Positions 44,921 through 56,834 of a stretch of DNA of 64,000 bases are shown here, one piece after another; position 1 is the first letter of the stretch; each line of letters starts with the position of its first letter. The stretch is from Ophioderma brevispina (Eukaryota; Echinodermata; Ophiuroidea; Amphilepidida; Ophiodermatidae), in contig JAMKCH010010266.1 of NCBI GenBank assembly GCA_023653785.1, positions 62,001-126,000 of the forward strand, in the 5' to 3' direction. The translations under genes and the position numbers were made by a program. The notes beneath the pieces are model-generated. The model saw only the letters and a list, made by a program, of their open reading frames with translations. It was not told the origin of the DNA and did not search any database.

Positions 44921-45211
44921 GAGAGCACGTGTGGTCCAGTGGAAAAGTGTAGGACTCGTGATCATTAGAGCGTTCAATCGTGAGTTCGTGTCCCGCCGTC
45001 GCCAATAATCTCAATTGCTTCGTCGACCCAAGCGAAATCTGGGGAGCTGTTAGGGTGAATATTACAAGTTCTGATAGGGTTGTGCGCTTGGCCGGCTAAA
45101 ACCTAGATGAAGCGAAATGATTGCAACGATTTCCTGACGGCAGCGTAATAATCACAGGCAACAGCGCTTTAATGCTGCTTATGCGCTATATAAAAACTGA
45201 TTATTATTATA
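44921..45211 (+). mobile_element. tRNA-derived SINE with (ATT)n tail, nearly full-length
   Basis: GAGCACGTGTGGTCCAGTGG gives a clear A box (TGGTCCAGTGG), with a B box at GTGAGTTCGTGTCCC about 40 bases on. The body includes CGACCCAAGCGAAATCTGGG. The 3' end GCTGCTTATGCGCTATATAA then AAACTGATTATTATTAT is an L2-like tail, implying mobilisation by a LINE of that kind. The same head occurs as a fragment at 1,900. Confidence 0.85.
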
Positions 45212-46419
45212 TAACATTATTAAGATGCTACGCATTGTAATAACGATTACTACAACATAAAAATAACCTTTTTTGTACTGACAACACCTCTTCCTACCTC
45301 ACTTTAGGTGTGTGTGTGGGGGCTACAGCGAAAGATGCCAATGTCGCATTTGACAACTGCCTTTCTTTCATGCAACGAGTCACAATTTACCGATTTGCAA
45401 ATTACCCAGAATGCAATGTGAGCAAATGACGTCACTCTAACGTAGGTACGCATGCGTATCGCAGGTTTGACAACGTCCGAGATTCCCGAGCGTTTCTCTC
45501 TCACACATTACACTTCATTTTGGGTAATGTGAAATTGTTTTTAATTCAGCATCAAATTTGTCCAGGGGATCTTCAAGCTTTTATTTCTAAGTCAACATGC
45601 GACTCAATAGAAAGTTCCCATAGTTTAAAAGGAAATCGGGTAATACCAACCCGAGGATACAATGCACGCAATTTGCCTGCGCATCTACAAATCCAGATTT
45701 CGAACTTTCTAATTCTAAACGTATCTCTAGAATGATTTTCTTTTTTACAAATCGCTGATCTTTTTATCTGAACTAATGCTAAAACCCGTAAACTAGGTAC
45801 TAACATCGCCAAGGGCTTCCAATTCCTGTTCCCTCCTTCACTTCTCCATCTCTTTCTCGCGCCCCCTCTTTATCTCTGTCTCTATCACTCCCGTCCTCAC
45901 TTCGTCTCTTTCCAGTGTGCAAACGGTAAGGATGATATGAAGCATAAAGCAAATCATCCTAGACATTCCATCGCTGTCGCTATCGTATTCTCCTTCAATA
46001 TCTCTATCTGACAAACGTATTCGGAACCAACCCATTAAACATTTATTAAGGATCGTAATTAATCTAACAAGAATTTACAGAAATGGCTGAACACGCGCAC
46101 AATGTTGCAAACATGATACTTGCATGTCACGTATGTCACATGAAGTATTCAATCAGTTGATGAATTTATCCAGTTATCGAGGCTAGTAACAGACCAATTA
46201 TAATGCCACAAGAGAAAATTCATTGTCGTCACGGAAAGCTATCAAAGCAATCAGTAACCAGAATCCAGCCAGGTGCATTTGTTGCCATATTTGGAACAAT
46301 CTTCAAGCAACCCTGAGAAAAACCATTATTTGCATTTGATGTTATAATAAAGACTTAGATTGTTTTCTTCTAGTTTTGAGTGTTTTACTTAGATTCAAAT
46401 TCCGTTTAATGGCGTTGCT
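45212..46419. other. No supported gene
   Basis: Bases 45,830-45,900 are a CT-rich tract (CTCCATCTCTTTCTCGCGCC). Open frames at 45,304-46,035 are of chance length and follow its low complexity. Confidence 0.4.
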
Positions 46420-46772
46420 TGATTAAAGGTACATTAAAGGAGTTTCGAAAGATCGTAATTGTTGATAGTTTTTAAATGCATGACTGAAGCTGCATACCAA
46501 GTATCATCTAATATCTTTATCTTAACTTCCAACCTGCCTTTCACCTCAATATGAATTATGGTGTGAGTCTGCGTATGTTCATTTGGTTATTGGAGAATTG
46601 TAATATTCGTGGTATGTTATCCGACTCAGGTTGTTATATTTCTTGAATTGAAGCGACAAAATATCGTTCCCATACGTCCTACTCTGTAGATTGTTTAGGA
46701 CAGGAAGATGTAGTTATGAACTCTTGAAAATATATCCATGTAATTTTAAAAGACTTACACACCTTAATTTAA

Positions 46773-47475
46773 AGGTGCAACGAGAGATTCTGAGGCACCC
46801 AGATATTGTGTCATAACACTAGTGATTTCATAAAGATTAGACACGCAATAGATCTCTTACCTTGTATTTGGTTACAGAAATGTCTTAAAAGAGAAAAAAA
46901 AGTGATTTTGACTTGCTTTTATTTCAATATAAAACATAAGCTGAATTTTGTATTTTCTCCTATACGAAATTAGAAATTTTACAATTTTTGTACCAAAGAA
47001 ACATTTCTCAGCTTAAAGACACTATCAGTGATTTGCTAAATCAGCAAATCGAAAAAATCATCAAAAATCAGATTTTTGCATGTACGTAACAAGTACAGTT
47101 ATCCTAACATACCCTGCATATGATAAGACCAGAAGCAACCTAATAAGGACAGAATCAGAGATTTTAGTCATTACTGTCCGAACGGACACTTACTACAACA
47201 CGTAATTGAATGGAGAATCGTATCTTGGAACACTGCCGTTTTCTTCCTTTTCTGTTAATTCTACAGCTGTAAAAGGTAACTTATGAGAATTCTACAGACT
47301 TATCCTTCACTTTGAAGCTATTCCTGCAAATTTCAAATATTTTTCAAATCACTGATAGTGTCTTTAATCTTTTCAGATGGGGATATTTTTGATGGAAAGC
47401 TTACATCAGGGCAAAAATCAGAATTTTCAATTTTTTTCTATGGATACCTGTTATTTGAAATCTCTCGTTGCACCT
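46773..47475 (+). mobile_element. TTAA MITE family B, interrupted copy
   Basis: Flanked by TTAA at 46,769-46,772 and 47,476-47,479. Both termini, read inward, are AGGTGCAACGAGAGATT or AGGTGCAACGAGAGATTT. Without the nested insertion it is 352 bp, matching the 351-bp copy in unit 2. No coding content. Confidence 0.95.
47017..47363 (+). mobile_element. TTAA MITE family A, nested insertion (347 bp)
   Basis: Perfect 19-bp terminal inverted repeats AGACACTATCAGTGATTTG, flanked by TTAA on both sides (47,013-47,016 and 47,364-47,367). The insertion point corresponds exactly to the single TTAA at 48,108-48,111 in the uninterrupted duplicate, where the sequence reads TCTCAGCTTAATCTTTTCAG. Two downstream family B copies (55.3 and 55.8 kb) also have an uninterrupted GCTTAATC at this point. 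Confidence 0.97.
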
Positions 47476-47498
47476 TTAAGATGAAAACGAAAATAGAA

Positions 47499-47519
47499 TT
47501 TTTTTTTTTTTTTTTTTTT
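47499..47519. repeat. T tract, 21 bases
   Basis: Homopolymer at the junction between the two duplicated units. Confidence 0.9.
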
Positions 47520-47867
47520 GATTAAAGGTACATTAAAGGAGTTTCGAAAGATCGTAATTGTTGATAGTTTTATGCATGAATGAGCTGCATACCAAGTATC
47601 ATCTAATATCTTTATCTTAACTCCAAACCATGCCTTTCACCTCAATATGAATATGGTGTGAGTACTGCGTATGTTCATTTGGTTATTGGAGAATTGTAAT
47701 ATTCGTGGTATGTTATCGACTCGGGTTGTTATATTTCTTGGAATTGAACGACAAAATATCGTTCCCATACGTCCTACTCTGTAGATTGTTTAGGACAGGA
47801 AGATGTAGTTATGAACTCTTGAAAATATATCCATGTAATTTTAAAAGACTTACACACCTTAATTTAA

Positions 47868-48218
47868 AGGTGCAACGAGAGATTCTGAGGCACCCAGATA
47901 TTGTGTCATAACACTAGTGATTTCATAAAGATTAGACACGCAATAGATCTCTTACCTTGTATTTGGTTACAGAAATGTCTTAAAAGAGAAAAAAAAGTGA
48001 TTTTGACTTGCTTTTATTTCAATATAAAACATAAGCTGAATTTTGTATTTTCTCCTATACGAAATTAGAAATTTTACAATTTTTGTACCAAAGAAACATT
48101 TCTCAGCTTAATCTTTTCAGATGGGGATATTTTTGATGGAAAGCTTACATCAGGGCAAAAATCAGAATTTTCAATTTTTTTTATGGATACCGGTTATTTG
48201 AAATCTCTCGTTGCACCT
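47868..48218 (+). mobile_element. TTAA MITE family B, uninterrupted copy (351 bp)
   Basis: TTAA at 47,864-47,867 and 48,219-48,222; termini AGGTGCAACGAGAGATT and its complement. It provides the empty site for the nested family A insertion. The 68-codon frame at 47,705-47,911 ends inside it and is not a gene. Confidence 0.95.
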
Positions 48219-48242
48219 TTAAGATGAAAACGAAAATAGAAT

Positions 48243-48510
48243 ATTAGTGCTAGTTCCAGCTACATTAACGGACAACCAACAGGAAACAGACAGACAGACA
48301 GACAGACAGATAGACAGACAGACAGACAGACAACGGGTATACCTGTGTGACTTTTCTTTGTTCAAATTAGATGACTGCAAGTAGCAAAAAGAAACACAAG
48401 TCATGACGGAATAAAGCAATGCATACGAAATGGAGTCGCACAAGTATACCTCAGTTAGCACAGATAAATAGATAGCTACATAGCCAGAGAACTAGATAGA
48501 TAGATAGTTT
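48243..48510. repeat. GACA/GATA microsatellite element, copy 1
   Basis: AGTGCTAGTTCCAGCTACAT then ACAGACAG repeats (48,285-48,332), unique DNA, and GATAGCTACATAGCCAGAGA with GATA repeats to about 48,510. The start and end motifs recur at 58,888-59,035, so this is a dispersed repeat with internal microsatellites. Confidence 0.75.
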
Positions 48511-49832
48511 GCTTGATTTAGTTTAAAAATTAATCACTTGTCTGCTACGATGGAATAACGCAAAGCTGAGTCTTTTCAGGCAAGAAGTGGGAAAGCATAT
48601 CATTTTTCTGAAAGATTAAGTGGTATTATCAGTAGCAAAATATCGATTTTCAAGCTATTTACAGTATCATAAAGCAATGACCTGTTTTTCCATCATCAAA
48701 TTATTTTGTTCAACCACAGGCACCGTAATATAAAATAAAGCTTGGTAATAATATGTGCTCAACCGCCGTCAGACTGTTGATCCTTCAAAGGAGAGAGTGA
48801 ATGATACATCCATCATCCATATTGTATAAGCTACAAAGCATGAATGAATATTCCCTCATTATTAACCCCAGGCAAAAGCCTCGATCATAAGCACACAGCA
48901 ACAAACCCCTTCACTGTGTTCATAATTCAGCTAGACCACCAAAATCAACTACCAAACTGATAAACTCCTTGTAAAAACCCTTGTTGGTCCTGGAAGGTGA
49001 GCTCTAGGGCATTTCCGTGGGTACCCAACTCCCGAGTAATTGGACAGAATAAGGGCATCGGTCATGATGTCAGAGTAAATTTGGTCGATATGTAAGGGCA
49101 GAGATTGCTTTCTAAGCTGTATCCGTGAAGACAAGTCTACCTTTATTAGATATTGCCTGGTGTGCGAAATTTAACTTGACTCGAAAACATCAAGAGTTTT
49201 ACCAAAACAAATAAATTAAAACCACTTGAAAGAGATTGGAAAATATTGATATCAATATTGTTTTCACAATAAACTCAACAAGTGAACCAAAATGAGGCCA
49301 AATATTTTGAAGTATTTAAATAAGGTGCACATGAAATGTACTTAAAAGATCTACTGGTTTGGGGCTCAAATACTTCAGACATTTAGCTGCGGGCAATAGG
49401 TTAACTTTGAAGCTCATGGTTGTATCAATTGGAACGTGTGGTTCGGTTCCCCCGATGTAACTTGGCGAAAGAGGCTATGAATAAATAATGATTTAGTGGA
49501 ATGATAGATAACAATCGCTTACAGAGCCGCAATATTGTTTACGTCACTCATGTAAGCGGTAAGCATTCAGTTCGATGATGATTGTTTGAATGCTTATTTA
49601 ATGGATCAATTAACGGAATGTCATGTTACTTCTGGGTTCGATTTTCTCATTACTGGATCACATGTCAAATCGGTGTCAACAACAGCCTTAGTCGTGCATA
49701 TTTAAGATGATCAATCGATGATCAAAATTAAAATTATTAAATTAAAATTCAGATTTAAAATAGACAAATTTAGAACTAAAGCAGGTGTTAATTATTAATT
49801 AATAATATTATTATTAATTAATAATATTTCAG
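48511..49832. other. Unassigned AT-rich stretch
   Basis: No gene supported. An AATTATTAATTAATAATATT-type palindromic tract at 49,786-49,829 leads into the candidate exon below. Confidence 0.35.
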
Positions 49833-49916
49833 TTTATTTATTACGTCTGAGCGAACATGTGGGAACGAAGATGGTGACCCGTGCAAGTTCACACCAGGGA
49901 ATAAACCATGCGAGAC
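49833..49916 (+). CDS. Candidate internal exon, secreted-type Cys pattern
   Basis: ATATTTCAG opens an 84-nt frame that ends CGAGAC followed by GTAAATAAG (phase 2 in, 2 out). The translation LFITSERTCGNEDGDPCKFT then PGNKPCE has cysteines spaced x7 and x8 and strongly polar residues, as in extracellular disulfide-rich domains. Local GC rises to about half. The acceptor lacks a long pyrimidine tract. A TCG-x-DG motif recalls laminin N-terminal or netrin-type segments, but that is too little for a family call. Confidence 0.33.
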
Positions 49917-52564
49917 GTAAATAAGACGATTGGAAAAATACTGGGAAAAATAAACAAATGCCTACAGATACCGATTTCCTTTATGCCTATTACAGAGATG
50001 AGCAAATTTTACACAAATTTACATCTTGAAGGCATTTTGGTGAACTATTTGTTTGGTAAATGTAACTAGCGATAAAAAATCACCGACTCGATTCACTTGG
50101 CACAGTTCAGTAGCTTTCATTCACCAATGTATTTAGAAAATACACCCCTGTTTTTTTTTGGTATGGTATATGATACCCAGATCACACAAAGTCAGTTCAT
50201 GTCAATGTATGTACAAGTACAACCCACTGAACTGTGTCCTTGGTAGATGAGCTTATTATAACTCATAGTGCCTATAGTTCTGGGTGTGTCGACTGGAAAT
50301 TGGTAAATATCTGGTTCTATCCATTGTTAATCTTTCCTATTATCATGATTGTATGCATGCAATATTATGATGCTATTGATACAGACCAATCGTAATTCTT
50401 GTTATTTTTTATGTAATATACATAGTAATAAGTAACTTCTTCGTGACTTCTAGATAATAAAATGCTCGTTCCCGTAGTTATGGTCATCCAAATCAATTCA
50501 ATGGTTGACCTTGAATGTAATCATCTCAATTTTAAGTCCCCTCTGTTCAGTCTGTTGATAGAGAATTCTAAGAACAGGAAAGCAATTTAAATGCACCCAC
50601 GATAAACAGTTGGTGGTTTTTTTGGTGTTGATTTGGGTATTTTTTTCAAGTGCAATGTTTTCTAAAAGTGGGGTCTCTCAAAAATGATATTGAGCCAATA
50701 TGTAAACATATGCTTTATGCAATCATATCTATATCCCTTAAAAGATATTCTCTCATTGTATAGGGCATTTAAAAACGAGATGGATTTTCCAATTTAAGAC
50801 AATTTCAGTTTAAATTGTTAAAATCTGATGAGAATGGTAACTAAAGTAAGTAAAACCTTTTTACTTTGTTCTTATTAACAAACCTACATAGTCTTGATTC
50901 GGTAAACATAGCTTATTTTAAACATAGCTATGTTTTATCGGCATATAGTGGTATACTTACAGATGACAGTTTAGGTCTCGTACCTATTAAGTAAAGTTAG
51001 TCATACTGAAAACTATCGGGGGACGCACATAGCATGGAAATAGATTTATACCGTAGATATACAAGTTTCAAGCAAGACAACGCACAGGCATTATTGTGAA
51101 AACATTATACAGAGAGTAAACTCTTAAAATCTTTCTCAAAAGCGCATCAGTTGCAAAATGATTTAAAATAGTGAGGCCATCATACGGCGATAGCAATGCA
51201 CAAGATTTTTACCAGTTTTAATTGCTTGGAAATTGTATAAAACCCAAACTACGAATTATTGAATGATATGTGTATGTATATATTTTAATCCCATTAACAA
51301 GTACAAACTCTTTTATTATATTTAACATAGCAACCAAAACAAGTTGACCAAATCAGAAGCAAAACAGATATATATGTTTGTTATAAACCGATATATAAGT
51401 TTGATGTGAATTATGTTTATAGGCTGCCCAAACTACTCTATTAAAGTAGGTTATTGAAAAAAGGTGATCTGCTGCGTTGCGTCATTTGAATATACAGTAT
51501 GTAAATATATTCCGTCACAAATTCAATTATTACTCTTTAACAAAATGCTTCTTAATAAGGCATTGCAATGAAAACGCACGCAACCAAATTGGCGCGAAAA
51601 CCACCATCGGTCGTTATTAACCAAATAATGGCGGTTAAATTGTACTATGTTGTCATTTGTTACAGTCGTTATGTCAACATAACTCGGGGTGAAATAACAG
51701 TTAATGTTTCTATTAAACACCTGTGTCGGTAAATGCAAATGCTATGTGGCGCTTCGTGGTAAAATATCTTCATGCATCATCAGATATCTATTGAAATGTA
51801 TTATTGGAATTTTTGGTAGAATTAAGTTCAGTATTTATACTTATAATGATCTGTTTAAACATAAGTTTAAATAAATTTTACTTGTATCTAAATCTGACTG
51901 GGTTTAGAAGTAAAAAAAGTTTTTACTCTTCGCGATCAATGAGTTTATTTCCCCATAAACAAATTCAGCACCGGCAACCATTTTGTATGGCCACGTTGCG
52001 CAGAATGGAAAAGAAAACGGGTTGTGACGAACTAGGTTGTTACCTAATTCTTTTTTTGATTGAATAATTTAACCTGAAGCAGATAACCTGAAGGTTGGAT
52101 CATCGCCTACGGCGTCTAACCCAGATCTTGAAATTGTAGTGAAATGGTGGTATTGACGAACGAAACATTTTGTTTTTCTAAAAAGGCATTAAATGCGATT
52201 TTACATTCCCATAGACTTTGTACAGGGAAACAGGACAAAATGGGGGTAATGTTGTAAAAACTAAACATTTGGTTTTATATTTCTCAAGTAATTGATGAGT
52301 TGTGCGGTTTTTGTGGTTACAAAAATAAATAACATCCATGCAATTACTTTTTTCTGTGTATCATCAGAAACGAAGAACAAGTTGTCACAACAACATTAGC
52401 TCTTTTCTATTTTTGTTTAGTATTTTTAGAAGTACCCACTTTCCTTAATTTCCTGATAAATGATTTTAAATACCAGGTGTTTTTAATTTTCCCTGAATTT
52501 TCACCTTAAATCATTTTCATCACCCATGAAACACTCGATTTAAAAAGCCAAAGTGAGATTTTAA
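49917..52564. other. Largely unassigned
   Basis: A short inverted pair GGCACAGTTCAGTAG / CACTGAACTGTGTCC lies at 50,100 and 50,228. Frames at 51,523-51,738 (minus) and 51,804-52,067 (plus) are of chance length. No other element recognised. Confidence 0.35.
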
Positions 52565-52912
52565 AGGCTGACCCAGAGAATTCCCGAAGGCGCCCTCAAT
52601 TTAAAAAAAAATGGTTTGTTTTGCACATACATAATGCTTGTCCATATACTAATCACTGTGTGAAATAACTAAGCTCAAAACGAAGTCCTTCATATAGAAA
52701 ATTACAACTTTGGTTTTTTTCCTGATCCGGAATTTTTGTTATACACAGTATCCTATAGTATAATATACTGTTCATAAATGTTTACTGCATGAAAACGAAA
52801 AAAAAAATCTGTTTCATCTCTAACTTTTGAATTAAGCATTTGAGGTGACTATCCTTACTTCTAGTATACTTTTTTAATCACTAAACAAAAATATATATCT
52901 CTGAGTCAGCCT
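52565..52912 (-). mobile_element. TTAA MITE family C, full-length (348 bp)
   Basis: TTAA at 52,561-52,564 and 52,913-52,916. Termini are AGGCTGACCCAGAGAATT (left) and, complemented, AGGCTGACTCAGAGATAT (right). The interior matches 56,470-56,830 in reverse: CTGATCCGGAATTTTTGTTA, AACGAAGTCCTTCATATAGA, GAATTAAGCATTTGAGGTGA. Non-coding. Confidence 0.9.
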
Positions 52913-52916
52913 TTAA

Positions 52917-54486
52917 GTGTTTTATTTATAAATACCTCCCTGGAGTTTAAGGTTATAAGCACCTTCCATCTAGGTTTGGAAGTAAGATTTTTTTAAAATT
53001 AGGTAATTTAATTGAAACAATAAAAGAAATATCCTTCTTGAAATCCATAAATCGTAATGTGAGTGCATCAAAGTGACAACTGACATAAATAGGCCTAATT
53101 TGGTGTAGATAACAACTTTGTTGCGCTTAAAATTGAATATCTGTTTAGTGCATTAAAGTCATAACTGCAGATATGACTTTGTTGGACTCAAATGACGAAA
53201 TATGTGTCGAAAATTTCAATCTTTGCTATTTTTAGGTTTTAACTAAATTGATTTAGAGGATTTGATTTTGTAATATTTTTTTCTGTAAGATCATTTAATC
53301 AGATGTTTCTACCTTAAAGGCGCAAATTTAAAAGTTATGGAAAAAACATGAAATGTTTTGCAAGTCGAATCCAACACTGGCGAATACAAATTTCAAGTCT
53401 CTTCGAATCCAAAATAACTAGCTAATTCATTGTATACTAAAATGGCAGTAATTATACCACAAAAACCGATCGGAAAATCTACAACTCGGGTACGCCAATG
53501 AACAAGTATGAGGGCATTTTCACTATATAAACATTGAAATGTACCCAAATATGCCTGTAATATCTCAATGCCTTTGCTCAATGCCTAAACAAAAACGTAA
53601 TACATGTAGTTTGCTTAGAATAGAAGCTGCCATTACAATAAATTCTTCACACAATCCCCAAATTGCTTTGAATCATTCATGCATATTGAGTCGTAAGACA
53701 AAGCAGACGGCATTTAAAATTGTTCATATTTTACACTGTAATTCAATAACAAACCAAGAGAAATGCTGATTCATTTCTTCTGTTCATGATATTGTATTGT
53801 AAAACATTCTTTCCATTTGCTTAGTTATACTTGTCAAATAAGAAGGAATTTAAAATATATAACAAAGAACCCGTTATAGGTGGATCGTGTACATTCGCGT
53901 AGTTTACCTTATAAAATCTCTAGTCGAAACAAACAAAGGCATCATCAAATTTAGTCGTTCAAACAGTCGAGTGTTTTGTTATTTTATTGATTTGGTCGTA
54001 ACAGAAGCAACTCTCTCTTTCTTTCTCATTTGATTTCCCCAAATGATGGTAAAGATAGTAAAAATAAAAATACATAAATAAAAACTTACAAGCATCAAGG
54101 TGTTTTGTCACTTCTGTTGTTACTCTACGTGTCCATAATAAACTAGTTCTCAAACAAAACCAAAAACATTTCTGTAGAAAACGCCTTTTCGCTCAGCCCT
54201 TTTGCTGATTGTATTTCGGTCTTACCATGCTGACATCGTTATGAAGACTGACATGAAATTATAACTGTGACCGTAAAATTAATTTTGTGATTCCTTTTGT
54301 GAATATATTTATGACGACCTAGGAAGGTGGTTAGCGCCAAAGAAAAATAAATTTAATTACCAAGTGACATGTTCAATGGCGCGTATTGAGCATTTTAAAG
54401 CATACATACACTATTCATATAAATTTCAATAAATTACTCAGAAATGAAAATTTTGGGCTTGCCTTGATATTAATGGAATTTTCATA
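52917..54486. other. Unassigned
   Basis: No gene supported. Frames at 53,393-53,581, 53,539-53,769 and 53,959-54,153 are chance-length. Confidence 0.4.
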
Positions 54487-54580
54487 GTTTATAATAATTT
54501 ATCACTTGAAGCTTGGGGGATAATCTGTAATAAATAAAAACACAATTAACAAGTCATGAACTAACCCGAGCACCGTTTAA

Positions 54581-54908
54581 AGGTGCAACGAGAGAATTCA
54601 AGGATTCTGTATTTTCCTTCATATGTAGTGTTTTCATATATATTAGACACTCAATAGATATCTTAGCTTTTATTTGGCTACAGAAATGTCTTAAAAGTGA
54701 AATCAAAGGTGATTTTGGTTTTGATATAACACATAGGCTGAATTTTCTTATTTGCACCTATAGGAAATTAGGAATTTCCAAATTTTTGTACCAAAGAAAT
54801 GATTAATCCTTTCAGATGGGGATATTTTTTGATAGGAAGATTTACATCAGTGTAAAAATCAGATTTTCACATTTAAACACCTGTTATGTGAAATCTCTCG
54901 TTGCACCT
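54581..54908 (+). mobile_element. TTAA MITE family B, unit 1 (328 bp)
   Basis: TTAA at 54,577-54,580 and 54,909-54,912; termini AGGTGCAACGAGAGAATT and, from the right, AGGTGCAACGAGAGATTT. Shorter than the 351-bp copies through internal deletions, including the part around the AGCTTAATC site. Confidence 0.92.
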
Positions 54909-55052
54909 TTAACTACAAATTTTAAACAAACGTAGAAGATACGACTATTTTAAGTATTTCGATTTATAATAATTTATCACTTGAAGCATGGAGAAATAAT
55001 CTGTGATAAATAAAAACACAATTTACAAGTCGTGAACTAACCTGAGCACCCG

Positions 55053-55394
55053 AGGTGCAACGAGAGAATTCAAGGATATGTATTCTCGGTCATATGTAGT
55101 GGTTTCATATATATTTGACACTCAATAGATATCGTAGCTTTTATTTGGATACAGAAATGTCTTAAAAGTGAAAACAAAGGTAATTTCATTTGGTTAATAT
55201 GGTATAACACATACGCTGAATTTCTTATTTGCTCCTCTAGGAAATTACAAATTTCCAAATTTTTGAACCAAAGAAATAATTATCAGCTTAATCCTTTCAG
55301 ATGGGGGATATTTTTGATAGGAAGCTCTACATCAGTGCAAAAATCAGAATTTTCACATTTAAACACCTGTTATGTGAAATATCTCGTTGTACCT
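55053..55394 (+). mobile_element. TTAA MITE family B, unit 2
   Basis: The left TTAA has been lost in a small deletion (GAGCACC-CGAGGTGCAAC against GAGCACCGTTTAAAGGTGCAAC in the other units). The right end has TTAA at 55,395-55,398 and a terminus with two substitutions. Frames over it on either strand are artefacts. Confidence 0.9.
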
Positions 55395-55542
55395 TTAATT
55401 ACATATTTAAAACAAACGTAGAAGATACGACTATTTTAAGTATTTTGATTTATAATAATTTATCACTTGAAGCATGCAGGGATAATCTGTAGTAAATAAA
55501 AACACAATTAACAAGTCATGAACTAACCCGAGCACCGTTTAA

Positions 55543-55883
55543 AGGTGCAACGAGAGAATTCAAGGTTCTGTATTTTCTGTGATATGTAGTGGTTTCATAT
55601 ATATTAGACACTCAATAGATATATTAGCTTTTTTTGACTACAGAAATGTCTTAAAAGTGAAAACAAAGGTGATTTTATATGGTTATGATGTAACACATAG
55701 GCTGAATTTTCTATTTGCTCCTATGGGAAATTAGAAATTTCCAAATTGTTGTACCAAAGAAATAATTATCAGCTTAATCCTTTCAGATGGGGGTATTTAT
55801 GATAGGAAGCTTTACATCAGTGCAAAAATCAGAATTTTCACATATTTAGGAACACCTGTAATGTGAAATCTCTCGTTGCACCT
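55543..55883 (+). mobile_element. TTAA MITE family B, unit 3 (341 bp)
   Basis: TTAA at 55,539-55,542 and 55,884-55,887, with intact termini. It retains the uninterrupted ATCAGCTTAATCCTTTCAG site. Confidence 0.92.
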
Positions 55884-55938
55884 TTAACTACAAATTTCAA
55901 ACAAACGTAGAAGATACGACTATTTTAAGTATTATACG

Positions 55939-56469
55939 ATTTGCCTATACATCTTTATCATTTCTCTGGATTACTTTATTTTTTTCATTTCCAACGAAAT
56001 AACTCCATGGTTTAATGAAATTTAGGCAACAAAAAGTACAAGTAGTAAAATCACAAAACATTAAATTAAGAAACATACTCTGAGACACATATGGATGATT
56101 TTTTTCAAAAGAATATCCTCAGATGTCTGTTTTACCGCGAGCCAAAATAGTTGAGAACCCCTGCATTAAATGGTATCTCGACTTGAATGTAATCATCGAT
56201 AACACTGCTATTTTTAGCCAAGAGATTGGAAGATAGAAATTTGAATTGAAAGTGAAAGAATGTATAACCAAAGCTTTGGTGTAAAGTCGAACATCATCAT
56301 GAAATATCTGAAGGTGTAATAATCTTGGATCTCATGATATCTTAAAGTTGTACGTCCTTTAACAAGATAATATCTGGAATTATATGGAATCGTATTAGAA
56401 ATCACCAAAGATAAAATATTTACAGAGGATATTGGGTGAATCTATAACGATTTTCTGTGTAGATATTAA
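55939..56469. other. Unassigned; possible hAT-type MITE end
   Basis: GAGCCAAAATAGTTGAGAAC then CCCTG (56,140-56,164) reads, complemented, CAGGGGTTCTCAACTATTTT, a common hAT-type MITE terminus. The partner end is not visible. Confidence 0.35.
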
Positions 56470-56830
56470 AGGCTGACTCAGAGATTTTTGAAATATAATA
56501 TTTTGGTGTAGAAATTAAAAATAGACAACTAGAAATAAAGATAGTAACCTAAAATGCTTAATTCCAAAGTTAGAGATGAATCGGATGTTTCGTTTTCATG
56601 CAGTAAACATTATTATGCATAGTATAACAGTACCGTAGGATATCGTGTATAACAAAATTTCCGGATCCGGAATTTTATAACAAAGTTGTGATTTTCTATA
56701 TGAAGGACTTCGATTTGAGCTTAGTTATTTCACACAGTGATTATTATATGGACAAGCATTCTGTATATTCAAAAACACGATTTGTTTGAGAATTGAGTGC
56801 GCCCTCATCGGGAAATCTCTGAGTCAGCCT
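56470..56830 (+). mobile_element. TTAA MITE family C, full-length (361 bp)
   Basis: TTAA at 56,466-56,469 and 56,831-56,834. Both termini read inward as AGGCTGACTCAGAGATTT, an exact 18-bp match. The interior includes a TTTCCGGATCCGGAATTT palindrome. This is the best-preserved copy of the family. The frame starting at 56,786 begins inside it and is not a gene. Confidence 0.95.
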
Positions 56831-56834
56831 TTAA

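Larger units (their letters stand above)
46420..48242. repeat. Tandem duplication of a ~720-bp unit carrying MITE B
   Basis: Unit 1 (46,420-47,498) and unit 2 (47,520-48,242) both run from GATTAAAGGTACATTAAAGG to TTTAAGATGAAAACGAAAAT then AGAAT, separated by a 21-base T tract (47,499-47,519). They are nearly identical apart from small indels, except that unit 1 carries the extra 347-bp family A MITE plus TTAA. The duplication is recent and predates that insertion. Confidence 0.95.
54488..55938. repeat. Tandem triplication of a ~480-bp unit carrying MITE B
   Basis: Three units start at 54,488, 54,963 and 55,449 with TTTATAATAATTTATCACTT, continue through AACACAATTAACAAGTCATG, contain a family B MITE and end with AAACGTAGAAGATACGACTA. 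Spacing is about 475 and 486 bp. The third unit is cut at about 55,938. Each unit includes the same unique flanks, so it arose by segmental duplication after a single insertion, not by three insertions. Confidence 0.95.

Noticed and set aside
46424..46460. TTAA followed by AGGAGTTTCGAAAGAT as another MITE end
   Set aside because: It resembles the AGR...GAT pattern, but no inverted partner is visible within range in either duplicated unit.
47705..47911. 68-codon frame at a duplication
   Set aside because: It spans the start of a family B MITE and is not kept in the other unit.
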